Shown: positions 5,978-12,837 of the stretch, piece by piece
Position numbering within the stretch: the first letter of the stretch is position 1
Layout: the number at the start of each line of letters is the position of its first letter
Origin: JBJXFK01 sp046155505
GTDB lineage: Bacteria > Planctomycetota > Phycisphaerae > UBA1845 > Fen-1342
Direction of reading: 5' to 3'
Length of the DNA: 16,096 bases
Assembly (NCBI GenBank): GCA_046155505.1
Contig: JBJXFK010000341.1
Coordinates: 1-16,096, forward strand
The notes under the pieces: model-generated
Database searches by the model: none
What the model saw: the letters and a program-made list of their open reading frames with translations, nothing else
Told to the model about the DNA's origin: nothing
Position numbers and translations under genes: made by a program

Positions 5978-7405
5978 ATGGCTCGCATTAACACGAACGT
6001 GTCGGCACTCACTGCCCAGCGACATCTTACGAAGTCGTATGGCTCGCTAAACAACACTATCCAGCGGCTCTCCAGCGGACTGCGCATCACGCGCGGTGCC
6101 GACGACCCCGCCGGCCTGATCGCTTCGGAGCGCCTGCGCTCCGAGATCCAGGCCGTGCGCCAGGCCGTCAGCAACACGCAGCGGGCCAGCACCATCATCG
6201 CCACCACCGAAGGTGCGCTCGATGAGGTCTCGCGGCTGCTCAACGACGTGCAGGATCTGATCGTCGAATCGGCCAACACCGGCGCGCTCTCCGAAGATGA
6301 GATTCGCGCCAATCAGTTGCAGATCGACTCGGCCATCAACAGCATCACACGCATCGCCAACAGCACGACTTTCGCCGGGCGAAAGCTGCTCAACGGTGCA
6401 CTCGACTATGTCACCAGCGGCGTGAACAACGCCGTGGTCAGCGCGCTCGACATTCACGCGGCACAGTTCGGCACGCAGCCGTTCATCCCCGTGACCGTCA
6501 ACGTGACGACCTCAGCCCAGCCCGCGGAACTCGAGTTCCGCGCCGGGTCGCTCACCGCCGACACCACCATCGAACTCGCCGGCCCGACCGGCGTCACGAC
6601 GTTGCCGTTCAGCTCCGGCGCGACCGCCAGCGCCATCGCCGCCGCGATCAACGCGGTCAGCGACACGACCGGCATCACCGCCATTCTCAGTGCCACGGCG
6701 ACATCGGGCCTGGTGCTGCGATCCGACACGCTCGGAAGCCGCTCGTTCATCTCGGTCAGCGTCCTGCCCGGCGGTGGAACGTTTGACGTGGTGGACACCG
6801 CCGGTAGCAGCGTCAGCCGCGATGAAGGTCGCGATGCGGTTGCCACCATCAACGGTGCCGAGTCGCGCGGCGACGGCAACAAGCTATCGCTCCAGACCGC
6901 GTCGCTCGACGTTGAACTCGAACTCGACAGCGGGTTCGGTCTGGGCACGACCAGTTTCGCCATCACCGAGGGTGGTGCGCTCTTCCAGGTCGGGCCCGAG
7001 GTGAACAGCGCCTTGCAGGTCAATCTCGGCGTGCGATCGGTCGCGGCTTCGCGGCTGGGAAATGCCGAGGTCGGGTTCCTCTCGCAGGTGCTCGACGGCG
7101 AGGAGTTCAGCGTCACGGGCGGCAACGCACGCGAGGCACAGCTCATCGTCACCGAGGCGCTGCGGCAAGTCTCGGTGCTTCGCGGTCGACTGGGCGCGTT
7201 CGAAAAGAACACGCTCGACACGAACGCGAATCAGTTGAATATCACAATTGAAAACCTGATGTCGGCCGAGAGCCAGATTCGCGACGCGGACTTCGCGTAC
7301 GAAACCTCGCAACTCTCGCGGAATCAGATCCTCGTCAGCTCGGGTACGCAGGTACTCGGACTCGCCAATCAGACGCCACAACAGGTTTTGCAGCTTCTCG
7401 GCTAA
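5978..7405 (+). CDS. fliC: Flagellin (copy 1)
   Basis: Flagellin polymerises into the filament. Conserved terminal helices are clear: ARINTNVSALTAQRHLTKSY and IQRLSSGLRITRGADDPAGL at the N-terminus; SQIRDADFAYETSQLSRNQI with a GLANQTPQQVLQLLG end at the C-terminus. Residues about 145-385 are the variable surface region. They include an IN-type module (TIELAGPTGVTTLPFSSGAT followed by an Ala-rich helix AIAAAINAV) and a segment GRDAVATINGAESRGDGNKL resembling parts of other hook-associated proteins. Total 475 aa, no cysteine seen. The start is set by family alignment and CGGAGG at 5965-5970. An intrinsic terminator 39 bp downstream separates it from flagellin 2, so the paralogues can be expressed differently. 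No convincing sigma-28 promoter was found in the 69-bp csrA-flagellin gap, so transcription may come from the csrA promoter. Confidence 0.97.
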   Translation: MARINTNVSALTAQRHLTKSYGSLNNTIQRLSSGLRITRGADDPAGLIASERLRSEIQAVRQAVSNTQRASTIIATTEGALDEVSRLLNDVQDLIVESANTGALSEDEIRANQLQIDSAINSITRIANSTTFAGRKLLNGALDYVTSGVNNAVVSALDIHAAQFGTQPFIPVTVNVTTSAQPAELEFRAGSLTADTTIELAGPTGVTTLPFSSGATASAIAAAINAVSDTTGITAILSATATSGLVLRSDTLGSRSFISVSVLPGGGTFDVVDTAGSSVSRDEGRDAVATINGAESRGDGNKLSLQTASLDVELELDSGFGLGTTSFAITEGGALFQVGPEVNSALQVNLGVRSVAASRLGNAEVGFLSQVLDGEEFSVTGGNAREAQLIVTEALRQVSVLRGRLGAFEKNTLDTNANQLNITIENLMSAESQIRDADFAYETSQLSRNQILVSSGTQVLGLANQTPQQVLQLLG

Positions 7406-7443
7406 TCGCCGTGGGCTGATAAAAATGGATGCTCACCGCACCG

Positions 7444-7491
7444 CTCGCCGGATCGGCACAAAAAAGTGTCGATTCCGGCGAGTTTTGTTTT
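7444..7491 (+). terminator. Rho-independent terminator after flagellin 1
   Basis: CTCGCCGG plus ATCGGCAC (7444-7459) pairs with GTGTCGAT, a bulged T, and CCGGCGAG (7466-7482), giving 16 pairs including one wobble around an A6 loop. TTTTGTTTT follows at once (7483-7491). This is a textbook intrinsic terminator, 38 bp after the flagellin stop. Confidence 0.92.
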
Positions 7492-7643
7492 GTCGGACTT
7501 GACGCGAAGCGTCCCGTATTCAAGGGGGCGTGCGCCTGGGTCGATTCCACACACGCAACAACGCAGGCCGCGAATGAGGCCGCAGAGTAGAGCGAAACGC
7601 AAGCGTCGCATCAGGAGCGGCGAGCGGTCGCAGCGAACCGAGT

Positions 7644-7661
7644 GGATGACAGCCCAGGAGG
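7644..7661 (+). promoter_or_regulatory. Flagellin 2 ribosome binding site with paired GGA motifs
   Basis: AGGAGG at 7656-7661 lies 10 nt before the ATG at 7672 and fixes that start over the in-frame ATG at 7642. A second GGA, in the favoured GGATG context, lies at 7644-7648. Two GGA sites with one over the Shine-Dalgarno is the layout seen in CsrA-controlled flagellin leaders, but neither matches CANGGANG fully, so CsrA control is weaker here than for copy 1. The rest of 7492-7643 shows no recognisable promoter. Confidence 0.4.
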
Positions 7662-7671
7662 CAATGGTCCC

Positions 7672-9093
7672 ATGAGTCGCATCAACACCAACATTCCGTC
7701 GATGGTCGCCACGCGGATTCTGGGCGCCAACAACCGCTCGCTGAATCTGTCGCTGGACCGGCTGAGCACAGGCCTCAAGATCAACACCGGCAAGGACGAT
7801 CCCGCCGGTCTGATCGCTTCTGAGGCGCTTCGCGCCGAGAAGATGGCCATCGGCTCGGCGATTACCAACATCTCTCGCGCCAACAACGTCGTCGCGACGG
7901 CCGAAGGCGGTCTGGACGAGATCAACAAGCTCCTGACCGAGCTGGAAGAACTCGTCGATCGCAGCGCCAACGAGGACGGCATCAGCGATGACGAGCGCGA
8001 TGCAAATCAGCTCCAGATCGACTCGATTCTGGACTCGATCAACCGCATCGCGGCCTCGACCTCGTTCCAGGGCAAAAAGCTGATCAGCGGTGAGTTCGAT
8101 TACACCACGTCCGGCGTATCGACCACAAATTTCGCCGACGTCGCGATCAGCAGCGCTCGCATCGCCAACGGCGGCAATCGCGCGGTCGTCGTCGATGTCA
8201 GCACCTCCGCGCAGTTTGCCTCGCTGACCTACGCCGCATCGGCCACGCCCGCCGGCACCACCACGATCGAAGTCGCCGGCAAACTCGGCACGGAAGTCAT
8301 CAGTCTTACGTCCGGCGTCGGCGTCGCAACCGTCGTTACGGCGGTCAATCAGAGCAAAGAACTGACCGGCGTTTCCGCTTCGGTCAATGGCAGCGGACAA
8401 CTCGTGTTTGCCAGCACCGAGTACGGCTCGGACCAGTTCGTGAGCGTGGAAGCCCTGCAGGGCGCATTCGCCGTCACCGGCGGAGACGCCGGCTCGACCA
8501 AGGACTTCGGCCGCGACGCGATCGTCACGATCAACGGCGTGAGCGCCATCACCGACGGTCTTACCGCCAAGCTGCAAACTTCCACGCTCGCAATCGAGCT
8601 GACGATGAGCACCGCGTTTGGTGCGAACATCGGCACTGATACGTTCCATGTCACCGGCGGCGGCGCGACATTCGCCATCGCTCCGGAACTGACGCTCAAC
8701 TCGATCGCCAGTCTCGGAATCCGAAACGTTTCAACCTCGTCGCTCGGCAAGGGCACGGTCGGCTTCCTCAGCTCGATCGGCAGTGGACAGACGAATGACC
8801 TGAAGAGCGGCAACTTCTCGAACGCCCAGCGGATCATCCGCGCAGCACAATCCGATGTCTCGTCGCTCCGCGGACGACTGGGTGCGTTCCAGAAAGACAC
8901 CCTCGCGACGGCGTCGAACGCACTGAGCATCACTCAGGAGAACACGACCGCCGCCGAAAGCTCGATCCGCGACACCGACTTCGCGAGCGAGACGAGCGCC
9001 CTGACGCGAGCACAGATCCTGGCTCAGTCGGCGACGAACGTCCTGCGACTGGCCAACCAGCAGCCGCAGCAGATCCTGTCGCTACTCGGATAA
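7672..9093 (+). CDS. fliC: Flagellin (copy 2)
   Basis: Second filament subunit, 473 aa, a paralogue of copy 1. The N-terminus (SRINTNIPSMVATRILGANN, then LSTGLKINTGKDDPAGLIAS) and C-terminus (ESSIRDTDFASETSALTRAQ with a RLANQQPQQILSLLG end) are standard flagellin D0/D1 helices. The central region keeps the architecture of copy 1: a YTTSGV segment, VDVSTSAQFASLTYAASATP, an IN-like TTIEVAGKLGTEVISLTSGV module, and FGRDAIVTINGVSAITDG. This suggests tandem duplication followed by divergence of surface residues. A frame extension of 10 codons upstream exists but has no ribosome binding site; the ATG at 7672 gives the standard flagellin N-terminus. It is separated from copy 1 by an intrinsic terminator and 266 bp, so it must have its own promoter or depend on readthrough. 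Confidence 0.97.
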   Translation: MSRINTNIPSMVATRILGANNRSLNLSLDRLSTGLKINTGKDDPAGLIASEALRAEKMAIGSAITNISRANNVVATAEGGLDEINKLLTELEELVDRSANEDGISDDERDANQLQIDSILDSINRIAASTSFQGKKLISGEFDYTTSGVSTTNFADVAISSARIANGGNRAVVVDVSTSAQFASLTYAASATPAGTTTIEVAGKLGTEVISLTSGVGVATVVTAVNQSKELTGVSASVNGSGQLVFASTEYGSDQFVSVEALQGAFAVTGGDAGSTKDFGRDAIVTINGVSAITDGLTAKLQTSTLAIELTMSTAFGANIGTDTFHVTGGGATFAIAPELTLNSIASLGIRNVSTSSLGKGTVGFLSSIGSGQTNDLKSGNFSNAQRIIRAAQSDVSSLRGRLGAFQKDTLATASNALSITQENTTAAESSIRDTDFASETSALTRAQILAQSATNVLRLANQQPQQILSLLG

Positions 9094-9103
9094 TGAGTAA
9101 GCA

Positions 9104-9237
9104 GGGAACAACGTAACAAAGGAACAAGGGTACAAGGTGGGTCGGCCGCGCGGAAACGCGCGGTTGATTCACCTTGTTCCGTTGCTCTGTCGTTTCCTTG
9201 TTCCGTTGTTCCCTTGTTCCGTTGTTCCCTTGTTCCC
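9104..9237. repeat. Octanucleotide arrays in inverted orientation
   Basis: Left: four 8-bp units from 9104 to 9135 (GGGAACAA, CGTAACAA, AGGAACAA, GGGTACAA). Right: eight units from 9174 to 9237 (TTGTTCCG, TTGCTCTG, TCGTTTCC, TTGTTCCG, TTGTTCCC, TTGTTCCG, TTGTTCCC, TTGTTCCC). The right units are the complement of the left ones, so the arms pair across a central hairpin. The unit is 8 bp here, against 7 bp in the other arrays of this window. Confidence 0.9.
9146..9163. terminator. GNRA-loop hairpin after flagellin 2
   Basis: CCGCGCG (9146-9152) and CGCGCGG (9157-9163) form a perfect 7-bp stem closed by a GAAA tetraloop, 53 bp after the flagellin 2 stop and at the centre of the octamer arms. 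ACAAGGTG (9132-9139) and CACCTTGT (9170-9177) add an outer 8-bp stem. No T-tract follows, so it may act as an mRNA 3' stabiliser or as a Rho-assisted end. Confidence 0.5.
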
Positions 9238-9265
9238 AACTGGCACGCCTTCGATCGGGGCGGCG

Positions 9266-9271
9266 TACAAT
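9266..9271 (+). promoter_or_regulatory. Possible -10 element just before mutM
   Basis: TACAAT at 9266-9271 is one base from TATAAT and lies 8 bp before the mutM ATG, which would place transcription start on or next to the start codon. No Shine-Dalgarno sequence is present between them and no good -35 was seen. This fits a leaderless mRNA but is weak evidence. Confidence 0.3.
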
Positions 9272-9279
9272 CTCGGTCT

Positions 9280-10098
9280 ATGCCTGAACTTCCCGAAGTC
9301 GAAACCGTCATGCGCAAGGTGCGTCCCGGCTTGCTCGGGCGGCGAATTGTTCGATTCGAATCACTGTGGCCTAGGCAATGCACACCCAGCGCCGAGACGA
9401 TCCGCGGCGCCGTCCGTCGCAAAACGATCGAAAGCGTCTCGCGCCGCGCGAAATATATTGTCATCACGCTCGCCGGCGACGGGCACTTGCTCATTCACCT
9501 GCGCATGAGCGGGCGGCTCGAATGGGCCGACGAATTGCCCGATCGCCCACGACACGTCCGCGCAACATTCAGACTCGACGACGGGCGCGAGCTGCTCTTT
9601 GACGATTCGCGCAAATTCGGACGAATCATCTTCACAAATGATATCGCCGCCGCGACCGCCGACCTCGGCATCGAGCCGCTCGAAGCGCAATTTACGCCCG
9701 AGTGGCTCGCCGCCGGTTTGAGAAAGCGCTCGCGCACGCTCAAGCCGCTGCTGCTCGACCAGTCGTTCATCGCCGGCCTCGGCAACATCTATGCCGATGA
9801 GTCGCTTTTTCGCAGCGGCCTGCACCCGACGACCCAATCCGATCGCGTTCGCCCCGATGACGCCCGCCGTTTGCACGTCGCCATTCGCGACGTGCTGACG
9901 CAGGCGATCAAGCGCAACGGCACGACATTCGACTGGATCTATCCCGGCGGCGAAATGCAGAACGACCTCGCCGTGTATGGTCGCACGGGCGAGCCGTGCC
10001 CGCGCTGCCGAACCCCGATCATCGCGATGCGTATAGGCCAACGAGGAACCCACATATGCCCCAAGTGCCAACCGAAGCCGCGCCGCACGAAAACGTAG
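9280..10098 (+). CDS. mutM: Formamidopyrimidine-DNA glycosylase (Fpg/MutM)
   Basis: Base-excision repair glycosylase/AP lyase that removes 8-oxoguanine and ring-opened purines. The 272-aa product has the full family signature: N-terminal PELPEVETV with catalytic Pro2 and Glu3, Lys58 in RRAKYIV, LLIHLRMSGRLEW, DDSRKFG, QSFIAGLGNIYADESLFRSG (helix-two-turn-helix region), and a C-terminal zinc finger CPRC...CPKC (about residues 245-265). Length is normal (about 270). The ATG at 9280 is fixed by Pro2, which must follow the initiator; upstream in-frame codons run into the octamer array. There is no ribosome binding site. The TAG stop is built from the first bases of an inverted repeat at 10095. 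Confidence 0.97.
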   Translation: MPELPEVETVMRKVRPGLLGRRIVRFESLWPRQCTPSAETIRGAVRRKTIESVSRRAKYIVITLAGDGHLLIHLRMSGRLEWADELPDRPRHVRATFRLDDGRELLFDDSRKFGRIIFTNDIAAATADLGIEPLEAQFTPEWLAAGLRKRSRTLKPLLLDQSFIAGLGNIYADESLFRSGLHPTTQSDRVRPDDARRLHVAIRDVLTQAIKRNGTTFDWIYPGGEMQNDLAVYGRTGEPCPRCRTPIIAMRIGQRGTHICPKCQPKPRRTKT

Positions 10099-10166
10099 GG
10101 TGGGCATCGCCCACTATTTGTCTAATGCTCGACAACCCATCGAATGGTGGGCGATGCCCACCCTAC
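10095..10166. repeat. Inverted repeat, GTAGGGTGGGC family
   Basis: Perfect 20-bp arms: GTAGGGTGGGCATCGCCCAC (10095-10114) and its complement (10147-10166), around a 32-nt loop. Each arm is itself a small palindrome, GTGGGC-ATC-GCCCAC. The left arm contains the mutM stop codon. A heptamer array begins immediately after the right arm. No T-tract follows. Confidence 0.92.
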
Positions 10167-10167
10167 G

Positions 10168-10188
10168 CACTAGGCACTAGCCACTAAA
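10168..10188. repeat. Heptamer array abutting the asnB start codon
   Basis: CACTAGG, CACTAGC, CACTAAA: three 7-bp units whose last A is the first base of the asnB ATG. The first 19 bases equal 2485-2503 before flgL. There is no Shine-Dalgarno sequence between the repeat and the ATG. Confidence 0.85.
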
Positions 10189-12089
10189 TGTGCGGCATCG
10201 CCGGCATCCTGAGCCTCTCCCCTACCGCCACCGTGCAGCGCGACGACCTCGCGCGCATGGCTGCCGCCCTGTATCATCGCGGCCCGGATGACGAAGGCAT
10301 CTATGTCGATCCCGCCGGTCGTTGCGGCCTCGCGTTTCGCCGATTGTCGATCATCGATCTCGCCGCCGGCCATCAGCCAATGAGCAATGAGGACGGTCGC
10401 CTGCACGTCGCATTCAACGGCGAGATCTACAATTTCCGCGATTTGCGAACCGAACTGCAAGCCGCCGGCCATGCGTTTCGCACCGGCAGCGATACCGAGA
10501 CGATCGTTCACGGCTTCGAGCAGTTCGGCTTTGACGTGTTTCGCCACCTGGCTGGCATGTTCGCGATCGCGATTTGGAGCGAGCGCACCGGCACACTGGT
10601 TCTCGCCCGCGATCGCCTCGGAAAAAAGCCGCTGGTCTGTGCCCGCGTCGGCGACTTTCTCTACTTCGCGAGCGAAGCCAAAGCAATTCTCGCGCTGCCC
10701 GGCGTGCCGCGTGAAATCGACCGCGCACAGCTCCACGCGTACCTGCTGTTTCAGTATGTGCCCGCGCCGCACTCGATCTATCGCGATTTTTGGAAGATCG
10801 AGCCGGGCACGTCCGTCGCGTTCCAGGCACACACCGACGCCGGCCCGGACGCACCGACGCGGCGATTCTGGAGCGTGCCAACGACCGCGCGATTCGACGG
10901 CACGTACGATGACGCCAAGCAGCAACTCGAATCACTCATCACGAAGGCCGTCGAAAAACGTCTGATCAGCGACGTGCCGCTCGGCGCGTTCCTCTCCGGC
11001 GGCATCGATTCTTCCATCGTCGTCGCGCTGATGCGCAAGCTCGGCGTGTCGCCGCTGCGCACGTTCTCGATCGGCTTCGAAGAGGCCGCCTACGACGAAA
11101 CGCGCTATGCCGAGCTCGTCGCCGACCGCTTTCAAACCGAACATCGCACGTTTCGAGTCACGCCCGACGCACACGCGATTCTCGAAACGCTCGCCTATCA
11201 CTACGACGAGCCGTTCGCCGATTCATCGGCGATCCCGACCTGGTACGTCAGCCGCCACACGCGCGAGCACGTCACGGTCGCGCTCACCGGCGATGGCGGC
11301 GACGAGTGCTTCGCCGGCTACGACCGCTATCGCGCCGCACAGATGGCGGGCGCGTTTGATCGCGTGCCCCTCGGCATGCGCCGCGCGCTCGCGTCAGCGG
11401 CGACATGGCTGCCGCACGGCAAACCCAAAACGCTCGGCAATCGCGCATATCGGTTCTTCACCGCGCTCGCCGCATCGCCCGCGCGACGCTATCTGTCGTG
11501 GGTCAACATCTTCACCCCGGCCCAGTTGCTCGCCGGCTATCGCAGCGATTTTCTCGATTCCATCGAACTAGAACGCCCGCTCGACTGGTTCGATCGGCTC
11601 TACCGTGAGTCGTCCGGCAGCGCGGCGGAGCGGGCGAATCGCGTCGATGTGCAGAGCTATCTGCCTTACGACCTGCTGACCAAGGTGGACATCGCGTCGA
11701 TGGCGTGCAGCCTCGAATGCCGCTCGCCGCTGCTCGATCACGAGTTGATCGAATTCGCGCTCAGCCTGCCGATCGAATGGAAACTCGACGCGCGAGGCGG
11801 CAAGAAAATCTTGCGCGAGTGGGCGAAGTCTCTCCTACCGCACGAAGTGTTGAATCGCCCCAAGATGGGCTTCGGCGTGCCCATCGGATCGTGGTTCCGC
11901 AGCGAACTGCAGCCGCTGCTGCGCGAGCGATTGCTCGCCCCCGACGCGCTGAATTTGCGCATCTTCCGCCGCGAGTGGCTCGAACGCCTGATCGACGAGC
12001 ACGTCAGCGGAGCCGCGAATCACGAACATCCGCTCTGGGCGCTGTTTATGCTCGAACAGTGGTCGCGGCGCTGGCAACCGACGATGTAG
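10188..12089 (+). CDS. asnB: Asparagine synthetase, glutamine-hydrolysing
   Basis: Makes asparagine from aspartate, ATP and glutamine-derived ammonia in the cytosol. The N-terminal class II amidotransferase starts MCGIAGIL with nucleophile Cys2 and has RRLSIIDLAAGHQPM, FNGEIYNFRDLR and GSDTE (glutamine-binding residues). The synthetase domain has the ATP-binding PP-loop SGGIDSS (270-276), the SIGFEEAAYDETRYAELVA segment, LTGDGGDECFAGYDRYR and the late CRSPLLDHELIEFALSLPIE motif. The 633-aa length fits the long bacterial AsnB type; such enzymes also occur in exopolysaccharide or exosortase-linked clusters, but nothing of that kind is nearby. The ATG is fixed by Cys2. It has no ribosome binding site, only the heptamer array directly before it. 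Functional link to neighbours is not evident. Confidence 0.95.
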   Translation: MCGIAGILSLSPTATVQRDDLARMAAALYHRGPDDEGIYVDPAGRCGLAFRRLSIIDLAAGHQPMSNEDGRLHVAFNGEIYNFRDLRTELQAAGHAFRTGSDTETIVHGFEQFGFDVFRHLAGMFAIAIWSERTGTLVLARDRLGKKPLVCARVGDFLYFASEAKAILALPGVPREIDRAQLHAYLLFQYVPAPHSIYRDFWKIEPGTSVAFQAHTDAGPDAPTRRFWSVPTTARFDGTYDDAKQQLESLITKAVEKRLISDVPLGAFLSGGIDSSIVVALMRKLGVSPLRTFSIGFEEAAYDETRYAELVADRFQTEHRTFRVTPDAHAILETLAYHYDEPFADSSAIPTWYVSRHTREHVTVALTGDGGDECFAGYDRYRAAQMAGAFDRVPLGMRRALASAATWLPHGKPKTLGNRAYRFFTALAASPARRYLSWVNIFTPAQLLAGYRSDFLDSIELERPLDWFDRLYRESSGSAAERANRVDVQSYLPYDLLTKVDIASMACSLECRSPLLDHELIEFALSLPIEWKLDARGGKKILREWAKSLLPHEVLNRPKMGFGVPIGSWFRSELQPLLRERLLAPDALNLRIFRREWLERLIDEHVSGAANHEHPLWALFMLEQWSRRWQPTM

Positions 12090-12100
12090 GCGCATTCCGC

Positions 12101-12128
12101 GAATGAAGAATGCAGAATGCAGAAAGTA
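12101..12128. repeat. Heptamer array after asnB
   Basis: GAATGAA, GAATGCA, GAATGCA, GAAAGTA: four 7-bp units starting 11 bp after the asnB stop. Different sequence from the other arrays but the same unit length. Confidence 0.75.
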
Positions 12129-12147
12129 CCCCTCGTCCGCAAACCCA

Positions 12148-12311
12148 TCCGAACGCGACGCGCAAGCGAGTGCACCGAGCGCAAGCGAGTCCCCGCACTT
12201 CCGAACCCCGAGCGCGAGCGAGCGGGGTAACGTGCGGGGAGTAGCGAGTAGCGAATAGCGAGTAGCGAGTTGAGGCGGGCACCTTTCCGAACGCGACGCG
12301 CAAGCGAGTGC
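12148..12311. repeat. 26-bp direct repeat pair flanking a hairpin
   Basis: 12148-12173 and 12286-12311 are identical over 26 bp, with related GCAAGCGAG cores recurring at 12181-12189 and 12319-12327. Between them, CCCCGCAC (12191-12198) pairs with GTGCGGGG (12232-12239), enclosing ACCCCG (12205-12210) paired with CGGGGT (12223-12228). The 340-bp gap 12090-12429 has no convincing gene; it is filled by these repeats, two heptamer arrays and the fliN ribosome binding site. Confidence 0.85.
12239..12273. repeat. Heptamer array before fliN
   Basis: GAGTAGC, GAGTAGC, GAATAGC, GAGTAGC, GAGTTGA: five 7-bp units. The first base is also the last base of the GTGCGGGG hairpin arm, so array and hairpin are joined. 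Confidence 0.85.
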
Positions 12312-12429
12312 CCCGAACGCAAGCGAGCCAGCATCTACCGAGCCCGCACGCGCGCCCGCGGCTCGGAATTTGCCGGCATCCTTCCGATAGAACAGCTAGC
12401 CGCCGTCGCGCGTCACCCAGGATTGCCGT

Positions 12430-12831
12430 ATGTCGATGATCATTGATCAGGCCGAGATCGACGCCCTGCTTCAGCAGGCAGGCGTGATGAACGCGCCCGA
12501 GGCACCGACGCCGCCACCGCCGCCGCCCAAGCAGCGCATGGTCGCCCCGGTTGCGCCGGGGCGTCCGCTGTCGCGCGTCGAGCGGATCATGCGCATCCGC
12601 GTGCCCATAATCGTGCGGCTCGCGTCGCGTCGTCAAACCGTCAGCGAAATCCGCCGCTTCTCGGTCGGTATGATGATCGAGTTTGAGCGCAACGTGAACG
12701 ATCATCTCGATCTACTGGTCAACAACCGCTGCATCGGCATCGGCGAAGCCGTGAAAACCAGCGAGCACTTCGGCCTGCGCGTCTCGCAAATCACAACCAT
12801 CGCCGAGCGCGTCGCGTCGCTCGGCAAGTAG
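12430..12831 (+). CDS. fliN: FliN-like flagellar motor switch protein with CheY-binding peptide
   Basis: FliN forms the base of the cytoplasmic C-ring that sets flagellar rotation and docks export substrates. The 133-aa product has three parts: residues 1-18, MSMIIDQAEIDALLQQAG, which resembles the EIDALL peptide by which FliM and FliY bind phospho-CheY; a Pro-rich linker (about 22-46, with six consecutive Pro); and a SpoA domain (about 52-123) with IMRIRVPIIVRLASRRQTVS, DLLVNNRCIGIGEAVKTSEH and GLRVSQI. The CheC-like domain of true FliY is absent, so it is a FliN carrying a FliM-type tip. AGGA at 12419-12422 lies 7 nt before the ATG. It stands alone, over 3 kb from the flagellin genes, with no switch or export genes beside it. 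It converges on murJ with only 6 bp between stops. Confidence 0.85.
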   Translation: MSMIIDQAEIDALLQQAGVMNAPEAPTPPPPPPKQRMVAPVAPGRPLSRVERIMRIRVPIIVRLASRRQTVSEIRRFSVGMMIEFERNVNDHLDLLVNNRCIGIGEAVKTSEHFGLRVSQITTIAERVASLGK

Positions 12832-12837
12832 ATCAAC

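Noticed and set aside
5068..5991. 307-codon plus-strand frame spanning fliW, csrA and the flagellin start
   Set aside because: Runs out of frame through two recognised genes; low-complexity product.
7415..7422. Sigma-28 -10 element GCTGATAA for flagellin 2
   Set aside because: No TAAA-like -35 at the required distance, and it lies before the terminator.
7402..8649. Long open frame (415 codons) on the minus strand
   Set aside because: Antisense to flagellin 2, Asp/Arg/Ala-rich with no family resemblance; typical of a GC-rich antisense frame.
9242..9257. Sigma-54 site starting TGGCACG before mutM
   Set aside because: The required GC dinucleotide 10 nt after GG is missing.
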